A stretch of 61,268 nt of DNA from JBMNKL01 sp050261495 (lineage in GTDB: Bacteria; Bacillota; Clostridia; Acetivibrionales; DTU013), in the NCBI GenBank assembly GCA_050261495.1, contig JBLNDI010000038.1, forward strand, positions 1 to 61,268, read 5' to 3'. A model generated the notes under the pieces. It was given only the letters and a program-made list of their open reading frames with translations. It did no database searches and was not told the DNA's origin. This document shows, in pieces, positions 26,069 to 35,587 of the stretch (within the stretch, counting starts at the first letter, position 1; every line of letters begins with the position of its first letter). The translations under genes were made by a program, and so were the position numbers.

Positions 26069-27319
26069 GTGCTTAAGATAGCCGGAGCGATAGCCGCTGA
26101 ATTGCTTGATTCGTTTTTTTCGAACCATTTCTTCGCGTTATTGTATATCCTGGTAATTTTGTTCATCAGGGCACAATACCGGAAGTACCTTGAGCTGCAA
26201 AACGATATATATGGCAAGGCGCCGAAAAGCTTGAGGGAGATAATCGAGCAGATTATTCTAACCGGACTGCTGGCGGGTTTTGCGGCAAGCTTTGTTACAA
26301 TATCAGCCGGACTTGCCATAGACGCCGAAACTGTCAAGTACCTGTTCTATATCATGTGCCTGCTGCTGCTGATCGATCTCAGGTTCGTCTGCATATCGTA
26401 CGCGGCCGGCATCCTGGCGCTTGCCGGTCTGATACTCGGAATAAAAAAGATAAACATACCTCCCCTTCTTTGCCTTGCCGGAATAATGCAGCTTGTTGAG
26501 AGCGTGCTTGTTTATTTAAGCAGGAAGGATAGCTGCGTTCCTGTTTTTATACGGCATAAAGATGAAATTGCCGGGGCTTACCTGATCAGGAGATTCTGGA
26601 TGATTCCCGTCGTCTTTTTTACTTACATGGCGCAGCCTTTGGCGTCATCGCTTGATTTTGCGGCGGATTTGCCTGCGGCGTTCAATATTTCCTCCGTCGC
26701 AGGAGGGGCCTTCGCGATTGGGCTTGATTGCCTCGTGGCAGTATTGTGCTATACGGATATAGCAATAACGAGGCACCCGGAAAAGAAATCGCAGCGGGCT
26801 GCCGTGATGCTGTTCGCTTACGGCGCCGTCCTGCTGATGCTTGCCGTTTTATCGGTCAACAACCGGTGGGCGGTTTACCTGGGAACATTTTTCTGTTTGC
26901 TTGGACAAGAGTTGATCGGTTTGTATTCGCAGCATGTTGAAAGAAACGGGGTGCCGCTGTATAATGCCGTGAGGCGGGGGCTCAGGATATTGGACGTGCT
27001 TCCCGGGAGCCATGCCTGGCTGATGGGGTTGGAACGCGGCGATATAATCCTCAGCATCAACAACAGGGATATCCAGACGGAAGAAGGAGTAAACGAAGCG
27101 CTCAAGGATTTCCCCACGTTTACATGGATCAATGTGCTGGGGTGTGACGGAAAGGAAAAAACTGTCGAATACAAGTGTTTCCCGGGCGGTTACAACACAC
27201 TGGGCATCATCCCCGTGCCGAGGGAAACGGAAGTTACCTACAATATAGGGTATATCGAACGGGTGGGCATACTTCAGAATATTGTGAACAAGTTCAGGAG
27301 AATAGACAGGCCGACATAA
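26069..27319 (+). CDS. Multi-pass membrane protein with C-terminal PDZ domain (MinJ-like architecture)
   Basis: A 416-residue protein starting with GTG at 26069, behind GGGGAG; the ATG two bases earlier is in a closed frame. About eight hydrophobic helices fill residues 5-300 (for example FFALLYILVILFI, LAALVMLA-type segments), and residues about 310-390 form a PDZ domain (VLPGSHAWLMGLERGDIILSINNRDI). This layout and size recall Bacillus MinJ, which bridges DivIVA and MinCD, but the sequence alone does not prove homology. No protease residues are seen. It begins 30 bp after icd and ends 39 bp before the BMP-family gene, so all three may be cotranscribed. Confidence 0.7.
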   Translation: MLKIAGAIAAELLDSFFSNHFFALLYILVILFIRAQYRKYLELQNDIYGKAPKSLREIIEQIILTGLLAGFAASFVTISAGLAIDAETVKYLFYIMCLLLLIDLRFVCISYAAGILALAGLILGIKKINIPPLLCLAGIMQLVESVLVYLSRKDSCVPVFIRHKDEIAGAYLIRRFWMIPVVFFTYMAQPLASSLDFAADLPAAFNISSVAGGAFAIGLDCLVAVLCYTDIAITRHPEKKSQRAAVMLFAYGAVLLMLAVLSVNNRWAVYLGTFFCLLGQELIGLYSQHVERNGVPLYNAVRRGLRILDVLPGSHAWLMGLERGDIILSINNRDIQTEEGVNEALKDFPTFTWINVLGCDGKEKTVEYKCFPGGYNTLGIIPVPRETEVTYNIGYIERVGILQNIVNKFRRIDRPT

Positions 27320-27357
27320 GGCTATCATAAACTGTTTGTCATAAAGGGGGGCAGGAT

Positions 27358-29235
27358 ATGGCTCTGCTGGATACCAAGGGTATGTATGAAAGCGCCCGGA
27401 GGCTGGGACAAAAAGAGTATTCGAGGAATATATCGAAAGGCCAGACCGGCTATTTGCCTTTCCTCGAAGGCGTTCTTAAAAATATCGATATTGTATACGA
27501 AATGGACCTGGGCGTTATTGATATTCCTCTTAAGAAAATCGTCGGCACCTATACTTACGGCAGGAGCAGGTCGTTTGCAAGCAATTTCATGCCGCTGCTC
27601 AAGCCCGGCAGCGAATTTGCGAGCAAATGGACGGTTCTCTGCAAAGCCCACTTGAAAGAAGGAATCCGCGACCCCATCAAGGCATACGAATACCTGAACT
27701 GGTTCTATGTAGTGGAAGGAAACAAGAGGGTCAGCGTTCTTAAATATTTCGACGCATATTCCATACAGGGCCAGGTATACCGGCTGGTCCCGAAGAGGGA
27801 TGAAAGCGATCCGAACATATCCATATACTATGAATTCCTTGACTTTTACAAGAATACCGGCATCAACGTGGTGTGGTTTACGAAAAAGAACTCTTTCAAC
27901 AGGCTCTTCAGCTATCTTGAGAACTTTTCCGGCGGGTATAAAACGTTTGTCAGTTCCGTGTACCTGCCGTTCAGAAAAGTATACCATGAACTGGGCGGGC
28001 AGGAGCTTCCCATAACAACAGGCGACGCATTCCTGGAATACATCACGGTTTACGGCATGCCCGATGAAATCGACGAAGATGAATTGAAACCAAGGCTTGA
28101 GGGATTCATAACGGAGCTTGGGCAATTAAGCGGGAAAGAGGCCGCCGATGTTCAAACGGAGCCTATTGATACCGGTGAGAGCCTGATATCAACCCTTACA
28201 ACCTTTGTCAGGCCGAAAAAAATATTCAAGGTTGCATTCGTGTACGCAAAGGACACTAAAACGTCAAGCTGGACATACTCGCAGGAAATGGGCAGAATCC
28301 ATGTGAGCAAGGTCCTGAACGATTCGGTCGTCACATCCTTTATCGACAACGTTCCCGAGTCGCCGGAAGCGTACGGGGCTTTAAAGCAGCTCGCGGAGGA
28401 TGGAAACGATGTTGTGTTTGTTACCAGCCCCGCTATGATTAATGTAACGCTGAAAGCCGCGCTGGAATACCCCAGGACCAGGTTCCTGAACTGCTCAGAA
28501 ACGCAATCTTATAAACACGTAAACACCTATTTCGGCAGGATATACGAGCCCAGGTTCCTTGCAGGCATTGCTGCAGGGGCGGTAACAAAAACCGATACGC
28601 TTGGGTATGTCGCATCCTATCCCGTTCCCGGGGTAATAAACGGCATCAATTCATTCGCGCTTGGAGCCAGGATGGTAAATCCCAATGCAAAAGTGAAGGT
28701 TGTATGGATCAACAGCTGGGATAACGTGGAGGATGCAAAGAAAGCAAGCCGGGAGCTGATCAGCCGGGGCGCCGACATTATTGCCCACCATGATACGCTT
28801 TCCGACCGCAGGGTTTCAGGGGAATACGGCGTCTATGCCGTGACCGGCGAAGCGGCCGGTACGGCCGGAGGAGGTCGGGGACGCCGTGAATATATTGCTG
28901 CTCCGATTTGGAACTGGGGCATCTTTTATGAAAAGATGGTCAGGAACCTGATGAATAGCACCTGGAAACCTTTCGGCGCGGAGCAGAAAGGCATCAATTT
29001 CTGGTGGGGACTCGATTCCGGCATAGTTGATTTCTTCTATTCCAGGAGGCTGGTCCCGCTTGAGACGCAGAAATTGCTGGATTTTCTGAAAAATATGATT
29101 ATCAGCGGCTCATTCCACCCTTTCACGGGGCCGGTCCATGACAGGAACGGCATTCTCAGGGTTAAAAAAGGCGAATTTGCCACGCGCGAGCAGATTATAA
29201 ACATGGATTGGTTTGTCGAAGCGGTAAGTGAATAA
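27358..29235 (+). CDS. Cytosolic BMP/Med-family protein with ParB-like N-terminal region
   Basis: A 625-residue protein without signal peptide or lipobox. Residues about 285-615 form a BMP (PnrA/TmpC) periplasmic-binding fold: KVAFVYAKDTKTSSWTYSQEMG, GYVASYPVPGVINGINSFALGAR, IIAHHDTLSD and INFWWGLDSGIVDFF. The family binds purine nucleosides in lipoprotein form, and the soluble member Med of Bacillus regulates comK. The first 280 residues are extra; residues 111-131 (EYLNWFYVVEGNKRVSVL) resemble the EGNRR-type loop of ParB-like nucleotide-binding domains. No ABC transporter gene is near, so a sensor or regulatory role for an intracellular nucleoside is more likely than uptake (inference). GGGGGG precedes the ATG. 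It follows the PDZ gene. Confidence 0.7.
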   Translation: MALLDTKGMYESARRLGQKEYSRNISKGQTGYLPFLEGVLKNIDIVYEMDLGVIDIPLKKIVGTYTYGRSRSFASNFMPLLKPGSEFASKWTVLCKAHLKEGIRDPIKAYEYLNWFYVVEGNKRVSVLKYFDAYSIQGQVYRLVPKRDESDPNISIYYEFLDFYKNTGINVVWFTKKNSFNRLFSYLENFSGGYKTFVSSVYLPFRKVYHELGGQELPITTGDAFLEYITVYGMPDEIDEDELKPRLEGFITELGQLSGKEAADVQTEPIDTGESLISTLTTFVRPKKIFKVAFVYAKDTKTSSWTYSQEMGRIHVSKVLNDSVVTSFIDNVPESPEAYGALKQLAEDGNDVVFVTSPAMINVTLKAALEYPRTRFLNCSETQSYKHVNTYFGRIYEPRFLAGIAAGAVTKTDTLGYVASYPVPGVINGINSFALGARMVNPNAKVKVVWINSWDNVEDAKKASRELISRGADIIAHHDTLSDRRVSGEYGVYAVTGEAAGTAGGGRGRREYIAAPIWNWGIFYEKMVRNLMNSTWKPFGAEQKGINFWWGLDSGIVDFFYSRRLVPLETQKLLDFLKNMIISGSFHPFTGPVHDRNGILRVKKGEFATREQIINMDWFVEAVSE

Positions 29236-29262
29236 CGGAAACCGGACCGTGCGCTGCCGAGG

Positions 29263-29856
29263 CTAGAAGTTGCAATCCGCTATATAGTAGCCGTAAGCAT
29301 TTATGATGGTAGTGTTTTTGTACTGCCTTGTCCTTTCCTGTTTCCCGTAGTTGAGATGCTGATGGCCGTGGAAGAAATATTTCGGTGAATACGTGTCGAG
29401 CATTTCCACGAAACACCGGAAGCCGCGGTGCGCGACATCTTCGCCGTCACCCAGCCCGAATGCGGGAGCATGCGTCAGCAATATGTCGAAGCCCTTGTGC
29501 TTGCGTATTTCGCGTCTCAGCTTCCGCACCCTTTTAACCATCTGCTCCTCCGTATACTGGAATTCCTTGTTGCTGTAATTCATGCTGCCGCCAAGCCCCA
29601 CGATCCTGACGCCTTTATACGTCAGGAGCCTGCCGTCTGCCGAAATGCACCCCTCCGGCGGATGTGTCTCATAGCTCCTGTTGTGGTTTCCCGGCACGTA
29701 AAACAGCGGGGCTTTTATCATCGTTACCAGGAAAGAAAGGTATTCGGCCTTTAAATCCCCGCATGACAAAACAAGCTCGATATCTTTAAAACGCTCGTGG
29801 TCGAAATAATCCCAGATATATGGTTCCTCACGGTCAGAAACAACCAGTATTTTCAT
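29263..29856 (-). CDS. Calcineurin-like metallophosphoesterase
   Basis: A 197-residue phosphoesterase with all metal-binding blocks in order: VVSDREEPYIW (the first aspartate, with R in place of the usual H-x-H pattern), LSCGDLK, PGNHN, LLTHAPA and FHGHQH. Size and motif order fit the YfcE/MJ0936-like group of single-domain bacterial phosphodiesterases. Substrate is unknown. It is convergent with the BMP-family gene (27 bp between stops) and lies 96 bp downstream of the ligD stop on the same strand, so it may be cotranscribed with ligD. A nuclease or nucleotide-phosphatase role in repair is possible but not shown. Confidence 0.85.
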   Translation of the reverse strand: MKILVVSDREEPYIWDYFDHERFKDIELVLSCGDLKAEYLSFLVTMIKAPLFYVPGNHNRSYETHPPEGCISADGRLLTYKGVRIVGLGGSMNYSNKEFQYTEEQMVKRVRKLRREIRKHKGFDILLTHAPAFGLGDGEDVAHRGFRCFVEMLDTYSPKYFFHGHQHLNYGKQERTRQYKNTTIINAYGYYIADCNF

Positions 29857-29952
29857 ACAATCTCCATTCGCTTTATCAGCCTTGTTTTCGGGACCGGCCT
29901 GCTATATTTTAGCATACATGACGTGTATAATCAAACCGAGCGGGGCGTAAGC

Positions 29953-32568
29953 CTATTTAAGCCGCTGGTCGACAAGGAAGAAGTCCTTCCACGGGTCATC
30001 CCCGCTTATCCTTGCCAGCGCGCCTGCCATATCGACACCGTCGGGCGGCACCGTTTCGAGTTCTTCCCACGTGATGGGCATGGACACCGGGGCCCCTTTT
30101 CTTGCCCTGATGGAATATGGGGCAATGCTTGTGGCGCCCCTGCCGTTGCGGACCCAATCGATAAATATCTTGTTTTTCCGCTTGTCCTTCCTGATATTGC
30201 TCGTGTAGCGGTCAGGCCACTTCTGTTCCATGATTTCGGCAATTTTCCCGGCAAAATCATAGAACGCCTCCCAACCGGCGGACGGCTTGAAAGGGATAAC
30301 AACATGGTATCCTTTGCCCCCGCTGGTTTTCAGGAATGAAACCAGTGAAAGCCCGTCAAGAATGGCTTTTATATCTTTCACGCCCTGGCGCACCCTTTCC
30401 AGATCCATTCCCTCGTCCGGATCAAGATCGAACACCATCATGTCCGGCTTTTCAAGGTTGTCGGCACGGCTTCCCCAGACGTGAAATTCCAGCGTTCCCA
30501 TCTGTGCTTCGGATATGATTCCCGAAACATCGCCGATATAGAAATATTCTTTCGTTTCACCGCTGCTGCTTATGACAGGGATGGTTACAATACCCTTGTT
30601 GTCAGGACCGGGATGCTTTTTGAAGAAACAAGGCTCGGATATTCCTTTTGGGCATCGCACGATGCTGAGAATCCTTTTGCCGGCATACGGCATCATTCGC
30701 TCCGACACCTTTTCATAGTACCGGACTACGTCCAGCTTCCTGAATTCCGGATCTGTGAATATAACCTTGTCCGGGCTTGTGATTTTTATCCCGGCGACGA
30801 CAACGCTGCCGCTTCTGCCTTTTCCCGGCTTTTCCGGGGATGTTTCCGGCGATTGCTCACTTTTTGACTTTTCATCCTGCGCTTTACCGGAGACGGAGGT
30901 TTCATCCGCCGATTTCCCGTTTTCCTGGTTTTTACCTGCCAATTCCGCATCCTCCTGGTTTTTGCCTGCCAGTTCCGCATCTTCCTGTTCCTTATCATCC
31001 ATGTCTATATCTTTTTCTGCGATCTCCCTTTTTATGTCCCGAGGATCCTTGTCCGTCCTGAGTCCTTTAAAGCTAGCCTGCCTCAGGAGATTGTCATCGG
31101 TCCACTGGGAGAACCTGACTTCCGCGACCAGTACAGGCTCAAGCCATGTGATTTTTTCATTTTTTCCAGGCGCCGGAGCTTGCCTGAAAGGAGGCGTTTT
31201 CCTTTTTATTGGTTCAAATTTTTCCACGAGTTCTTTCATGCTCCGCTCTGTAAAGCCTGTTCCGACGCGCCCTGCATAAATTAATTCATTCCCCTCGTAA
31301 ACTCCGAGAAGGAGCGAACTTATTCCGCTTGTTTTTTTATCAGAAAGCGTATATCCCCCGATAACGAATTCCTGCCTTTTGTCGCACTTTATCTTGACCC
31401 AGTCGCCGTTTCTCGTCCCGCTGTACACGGAACCGGATTTTTTCGCTACTATTCCTTCCATGTCTAATTTGCAGGCCGCAAGGAAACATGCCTCCCCGTC
31501 TCCCCTGACATGCCTGCTGTAGACAAGGTTGCCGGGCGCATCTTTCATGAGCGCTTCAAGTGTTTCTTTCCTTTCTGCCAGGCTTTGTTTCCTCATGTCT
31601 TCTCCGTCCAGCGCAAGGAGGTCAAATATGATATAGGTAAGTTTCTTGCTCCCGGGATTTTTCATGTAGCTTTGCAGGGCTTGGAAATCAGTCCTGCCCT
31701 TCTCGTCGGCAACGACCATTTCCCCGTCCAGGACCATTGCTCTTCCGCCGGCCCAGTCGATAAGAGATAACGCGATATCGCGGAACTTCCCGGTGTAATC
31801 ATGGCCGTTCCTGGTAACAAGCCGGACGCTGTTGTTTTCAAGGTATGCTATTATCCTGTAGCCGTCATATTTCAGCTCATACAGCCAATCATCACCCTGG
31901 GGGACTTTTTCAACAAACCTGGCGAGCTGCACATCGATTTTGTCAAAGGGGTTTCTCACAATCTTTTCAGGCGCTCCTTCCTCGATTTCCTCCATGGTCC
32001 GCCCGGTCCTGACACTGGTTGTAAACCCGGAAATCCCATCGTCATTTTTGGAGTATTCATCTTTTTCCTTAAGCAAGAGCCAGTTGTTTTCATCGCTGCC
32101 CTCTTTTGATTTCAGCCGGATCAAGGCCCATTTGCCCTTTAATCTTTTCCCTTTCAGGACAAACTTGAGAGAGCCTTTATCCAGTCCTTCATCCACATCC
32201 GCCTGGGGCTCCCAAAAGCCTTCATCCCAAAGCATTACCGTTCCGCCGCCATATTCTCCCTTTGGAATGGTTCCCTCGAAATTCCTGTATTCAATAGGAT
32301 GGTCCTCCACCTGTACTGCGAGCCTCTTGTCACGGGGATTATAGGAAGGCCCCTTGGGAACCGCCCAGCTTAGAAGAATACCGTCCCATTCCAGGCGCAG
32401 GTCGTAGTGGTCCCGCCTGGCGAGGTGGTGCTGGACTGCGAACCGCAGGCGTTCTTCGGGCTCTGCCGGTGTTCCGCCTGCTTCCGGCTTCTCTTGGCGT
32501 TCCCCTTCAGGCTCGCCCGTCTGTTCAAAATTCCTTTTCCGGTTATATTTTTCCAGTCCTCTGGCCAT
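29953..32568 (-). CDS. ligD: Three-domain non-homologous end-joining DNA ligase (PE-LIG-POL)
   Basis: About 871 residues in the Pseudomonas order. Residues about 40-165 are the 3-prime phosphoesterase domain (QHHLARRDHYDLRLE, WAVPKGPS, GTIPKGEYGGG). The ATP-dependent ligase has its nucleophile lysine in ELKYDGYR near residue 235 and an OB fold to about 515. The primase-polymerase domain starts near 595 (ITSPDKVIF) with the catalytic VFDLDPDEG. Between LIG and POL lies an acidic, lysine-rich linker containing two copies of DAELAGKNQE, encoded by a 30 bp tandem repeat (30921-30980). A GTG at 32577 is an alternative start; ATG 32568 has the better spacing. LigD normally works with Ku, but no ku gene is in the window. 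Bacillus LigD lacks the PE domain, so the three-domain form here is notable. Confidence 0.93.
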   Translation of the reverse strand: MARGLEKYNRKRNFEQTGEPEGERQEKPEAGGTPAEPEERLRFAVQHHLARRDHYDLRLEWDGILLSWAVPKGPSYNPRDKRLAVQVEDHPIEYRNFEGTIPKGEYGGGTVMLWDEGFWEPQADVDEGLDKGSLKFVLKGKRLKGKWALIRLKSKEGSDENNWLLLKEKDEYSKNDDGISGFTTSVRTGRTMEEIEEGAPEKIVRNPFDKIDVQLARFVEKVPQGDDWLYELKYDGYRIIAYLENNSVRLVTRNGHDYTGKFRDIALSLIDWAGGRAMVLDGEMVVADEKGRTDFQALQSYMKNPGSKKLTYIIFDLLALDGEDMRKQSLAERKETLEALMKDAPGNLVYSRHVRGDGEACFLAACKLDMEGIVAKKSGSVYSGTRNGDWVKIKCDKRQEFVIGGYTLSDKKTSGISSLLLGVYEGNELIYAGRVGTGFTERSMKELVEKFEPIKRKTPPFRQAPAPGKNEKITWLEPVLVAEVRFSQWTDDNLLRQASFKGLRTDKDPRDIKREIAEKDIDMDDKEQEDAELAGKNQEDAELAGKNQENGKSADETSVSGKAQDEKSKSEQSPETSPEKPGKGRSGSVVVAGIKITSPDKVIFTDPEFRKLDVVRYYEKVSERMMPYAGKRILSIVRCPKGISEPCFFKKHPGPDNKGIVTIPVISSSGETKEYFYIGDVSGIISEAQMGTLEFHVWGSRADNLEKPDMMVFDLDPDEGMDLERVRQGVKDIKAILDGLSLVSFLKTSGGKGYHVVIPFKPSAGWEAFYDFAGKIAEIMEQKWPDRYTSNIRKDKRKNKIFIDWVRNGRGATSIAPYSIRARKGAPVSMPITWEELETVPPDGVDMAGALARISGDDPWKDFFLVDQRLK

Positions 32569-32835
32569 CCCTGCCACTCCCTCTTCACAGCTGCCTGCTT
32601 AATTATTATTATAACCCACATTTGACGGACAATCGGAAGTTCAAGCCGGGCATTTGCCCGAATCCGCTTCATTACGCTTAGGTTTTGAGGATTTTAAATA
32701 AATTATGAATACGCCATTACCGGCAATATAAATAGTGATATGTTTCTTTACGTGATATAATAATATTTAGTAACAGCACATGCGTACATTACTTGTATTC
32801 AGTAGTTTTATTAGTTAATTCAGGAGGAGAAGCAG

Positions 32836-34227
32836 GTGACAGCAAGCGTCAGGCAGCTATACCAAAATCCCGGCCTTTATTGCGGCAGGCAGGTCGAAGT
32901 GGCCGGGTGGATAAGGACAATAAGGGATTCAAAGGTATTCGGATTTATCGAATTGAATGACGGCTCATTCCTAAAAAACCTGCAGGTAGTCTTTGAAGAG
33001 GGCGTGGTTGAAAATTTCAGGGAAATTGCCAGGCTGCCCCAGGGAACTTCAATAAGAGCCAGGGGGTTGCTTGTTGAAACGCCCGGGGCCAAGCAGCCTT
33101 TTGAATTGAAGGCTTCGGCTGTTGATGTCGAGTGTTTGTGCGCGCCGGATTATCCTCTTCAGAAAAAGCGCCATTCATTCGAGTTCTTACGCACAATTGC
33201 GCATCTCAGGCCGAGAACAAATACATTTTCAGCCGTTTTCAGGCTGAGGAGCGCGCTGTCCTTTGCAATTCACAGCTTTTTCAACGAGAGGGGCTTCGTA
33301 TACGTGCATACGCCGATAATTACGGGCAGCGATTGCGAAGGCGCCGGGGAAATGTTCAGGGTAACCACTCTTGACCCGGAAAATATCCCAAGGGATGAAA
33401 ACGGCTGTGTAGACTACCGGGAAGATTTCTTCGGAAGAAGGGCAGGGCTGACGGTCAGCGGGCAGCTGGAAGGGGAAGCCTATTGCATGGCTTTCGGGAA
33501 GATTTACACGTTCGGGCCTACTTTCAGGGCGGAAAATTCAAATACGGCAAGACATGCCGCGGAGTTCTGGATGGTTGAGCCGGAGATGGCATTTGCGGGG
33601 CTTGATGAAAACATGGCTCTCGCCGAAGAATTGCTGAAATACCTGGTGAATTACTGCCTTGAAAATGTCGGCGAGGAAATGGAATTCTTCAACAGGTTTA
33701 TTGACAATACCCTGCTCGACAGGCTGAAGGACCTGGCCGCCTCGAAATTCGGGCATATTACTTATACGGAAGCGGTAGAGCTTCTCGAAAAAGAAAAGGC
33801 GGAATTCACTTACCCCGTCAAGTGGGGCTGCGATTTGCAAACCGAGCATGAAAGATACCTGACTGAGAAGATTTTTAAAGGGCCGGTGTTTGTAACGGAT
33901 TATCCCAAGGAAATCAAGGCGTTTTACATGAGGCTGAACGATGACGGGAGAACGGTTGCCGCGATGGACCTGCTGGTTCCGGGCGTAGGCGAGATAATCG
34001 GCGGGAGCCAGAGAGAAGAGCGGTACGATATTCTTGAAAAGCGCATGGAAGAAATGGGCATTGACAAAAAGGACTACTGGTGGTACCTGGATTTGCGCAA
34101 GTATGGGGGTACGAAACACGCCGGGTTTGGGCTGGGTTTCGAAAGGGCGCTGATGTACCTGAGCGGAATGCAGAATATAAGGGACGTCATACCGTTCCCC
34201 AGGACACCCAAATCGGCAGACTTTTAG
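32836..34227 (+). CDS. asnS: Asparaginyl-tRNA synthetase
   Basis: A 463-residue class IIb synthetase that charges tRNA-Asn. An N-terminal OB-fold anticodon-binding domain (about 15-100, VEVAGWIRTIRDSKVFGFIELNDGS) is followed by the catalytic core: motif 2 with TFRAENSNTARHAAEFWMVEPE and motif 3 with GFGLGFERALMYL. The E-x-A-N-T type of motif and the length identify AsnS, not AspS. The start is a GTG at 32836 behind AGGAGGAG. TATAAT at 32756-32761 is a likely -10, and the leader is too short for a T-box and shows none of its conserved boxes. The rest of the 32569-32835 gap shows nothing. Asp23 follows after 93 bp. Confidence 0.95.
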   Translation: MTASVRQLYQNPGLYCGRQVEVAGWIRTIRDSKVFGFIELNDGSFLKNLQVVFEEGVVENFREIARLPQGTSIRARGLLVETPGAKQPFELKASAVDVECLCAPDYPLQKKRHSFEFLRTIAHLRPRTNTFSAVFRLRSALSFAIHSFFNERGFVYVHTPIITGSDCEGAGEMFRVTTLDPENIPRDENGCVDYREDFFGRRAGLTVSGQLEGEAYCMAFGKIYTFGPTFRAENSNTARHAAEFWMVEPEMAFAGLDENMALAEELLKYLVNYCLENVGEEMEFFNRFIDNTLLDRLKDLAASKFGHITYTEAVELLEKEKAEFTYPVKWGCDLQTEHERYLTEKIFKGPVFVTDYPKEIKAFYMRLNDDGRTVAAMDLLVPGVGEIIGGSQREERYDILEKRMEEMGIDKKDYWWYLDLRKYGGTKHAGFGLGFERALMYLSGMQNIRDVIPFPRTPKSADF

Positions 34228-34266
34228 GCGTGATTTTCAGGTGGGATCCCGGGTCGATATGCCCGG

Positions 34267-34296
34267 CGTGTATTTTGGGTACGTGTATTTTGGGTA
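34267..34296 (+). repeat. Exact 15 bp tandem duplication in the asnS-Asp23 gap
   Basis: CGTGTATTTTGGGTA occurs twice head to tail (34267-34281 and 34282-34296), directly before the AGGAGG of the Asp23-family gene. It is probably a recent slippage duplication. Confidence 0.85.
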
Positions 34297-34320
34297 ATTA
34301 TAATCAGGAGGTATTTTAAA

Positions 34321-34731
34321 ATGAGTGAACAGTTGAAAGAGCAGATCAGGGAAGACAAGATCAGGATTTCCGAGGAAGTCGTGGCTGCAATAGCGGGTAT
34401 TGCGGCATCGGAAGACGAGAATGTCGCGTCCATGAGTACTGGCTTTATAGACGGCATCGCGGGGATGATCGGCAAGAAGACCCCGGGCAGGGGAATAAAA
34501 GTGGAAATGAAGGAAGACCAGGCGAACATCGACATTGCCGTAATAATCCGGTATGGATGCAAGATTCACGAGGTTGCGCGCAATATGCAGGCCAGGGTGC
34601 GTAAAGCCGTTGAAGATATGACGGGGCTTAAGGTTGTCAGCGTCAATGTCAATGTCCTGGGAGTGAACCTGTCAAAAGAAGCCGGAAAGCTGGAAATAGC
34701 CGACGAAGTGCCGCCGCAGGTGCAAGCATGA
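34321..34731 (+). CDS. Asp23/Gls24-family envelope stress protein
   Basis: A 136-residue cytosolic protein of the Asp23 (DUF322) family. Typical blocks are IRISEEVVAAIAGIAASE, the glycine-rich segment FIDGIAGMIGKK, the strand IDIAVIIRYGCKIHEVARNMQ and the ending TGLKVVSVNVNVLGVNL. Asp23-like proteins associate with the membrane through partners and respond to alkaline or envelope stress in staphylococci; in Clostridia they are often single genes of unknown role. AGGAGG stands before the ATG. The gene sits between asnS and the interrupted DUF1638 gene, 39 bp upstream of the latter. Confidence 0.88.
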   Translation: MSEQLKEQIREDKIRISEEVVAAIAGIAASEDENVASMSTGFIDGIAGMIGKKTPGRGIKVEMKEDQANIDIAVIIRYGCKIHEVARNMQARVRKAVEDMTGLKVVSVNVNVLGVNLSKEAGKLEIADEVPPQVQA

Positions 34732-34770
34732 CTTTTTGCAAACGGTCGGCTGCCGGAGGAATATAAATAT

Positions 34771-35511
34771 ATGAGATACAAATTAATCGGCTGCGAAGTA
34801 ATCGCGAGACCGGCTTACCTTGCCGCGGCAAAATCACCGCATATTATCGACATGGAATTCTCAAAGCTGCAGTCACATACGAACCCTGAATCGCTAAGGA
34901 AGGAAATACAGGAGAAGATAGACTCGGCGCCTGAACAATATGATGCAATACTGCTGGGATACGGTCTCTGCGGCAACAGCACTTCGGGACTGAGGGCGCG
35001 CTCGATACCGCTTGTTATTCCCAGGGCGCATGATTGCTGCACTATTTTCCTGGGAGGCAGGAAAGAATTTTTGGAACATTTCGGGCAAACGCCCAGCGCC
35101 GAATGGTACACCGCCTGCTATTACGAACGCCTTGGATGCTGGTATCGTGATTACCCTATTCTAAGCTTGCCGGGCGGACACAAGGAAACCTATGAGGAGC
35201 TTGTGGAAAAATACGGGGAATAAAACGCCCGGTATATCATGGAAACAATGAATGCCGCAAGCGGCCTTGATTTTTTAACATATATCGATTTGCCGGGATT
35301 TGATGACAGCAGCATCAGGGAGGCTTTTATCCGCCATGCGGAGAAAACCGGGAAGAAGACCCGGTTTGTCAAGGGAAGCGCTCGATTGATCGATAAATTG
35401 CTCTGCGGCGAATGGGACGAGGAAGAATTTCTCATGGTACGTCCCGGAGAAGAAATCATGCCTGTTTATGACCATGACAAGGTTATGTTGTCCGACAAAT
35501 ATCAAGAATGA
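34771..35511 (+). pseudogene. DUF1638 gene interrupted by an in-frame TAA
   Basis: The first open part (34771-35223, 150 residues) contains the DUF1638 hallmarks LLGYGLCGNST and IPRAHDCCTIFLGG. It stops at TAA 35221-35223 after EKYGE. The same frame continues without shift as NARYIMETMNAASGLDFLTYIDL and stays open to 35511 (restart ATG at 35239), giving the C-terminal half expected of this roughly 230-250 residue family. No deletion is needed to explain it: one nonsense codon, formally EKYGE-stop-NARY. It may be a young pseudogene, a split gene translated from two starts, or a sequence error. DUF1638 proteins have conserved Cys/His and often sit near corrinoid methyltransferase genes, but none are here. 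GGAGG precedes the first ATG. Confidence 0.75.
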
Positions 35512-35587
35512 TTAGACATTATCTTATTATTTGCGTATTATTTTTCGAGAACAAATTATTCACACGGAATGAAGGAGTTAATCAGGC

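Noticed and set aside
27325..28125. Minus-strand open frame of 266 codons over the BMP-family gene
   Set aside because: Shadow of the plus-strand gene with the better RBS and domain match.
32569..32835. T-box leader before asnS
   Set aside because: No conserved T-box sequence, no specifier stem and no terminator/antiterminator pair seen.
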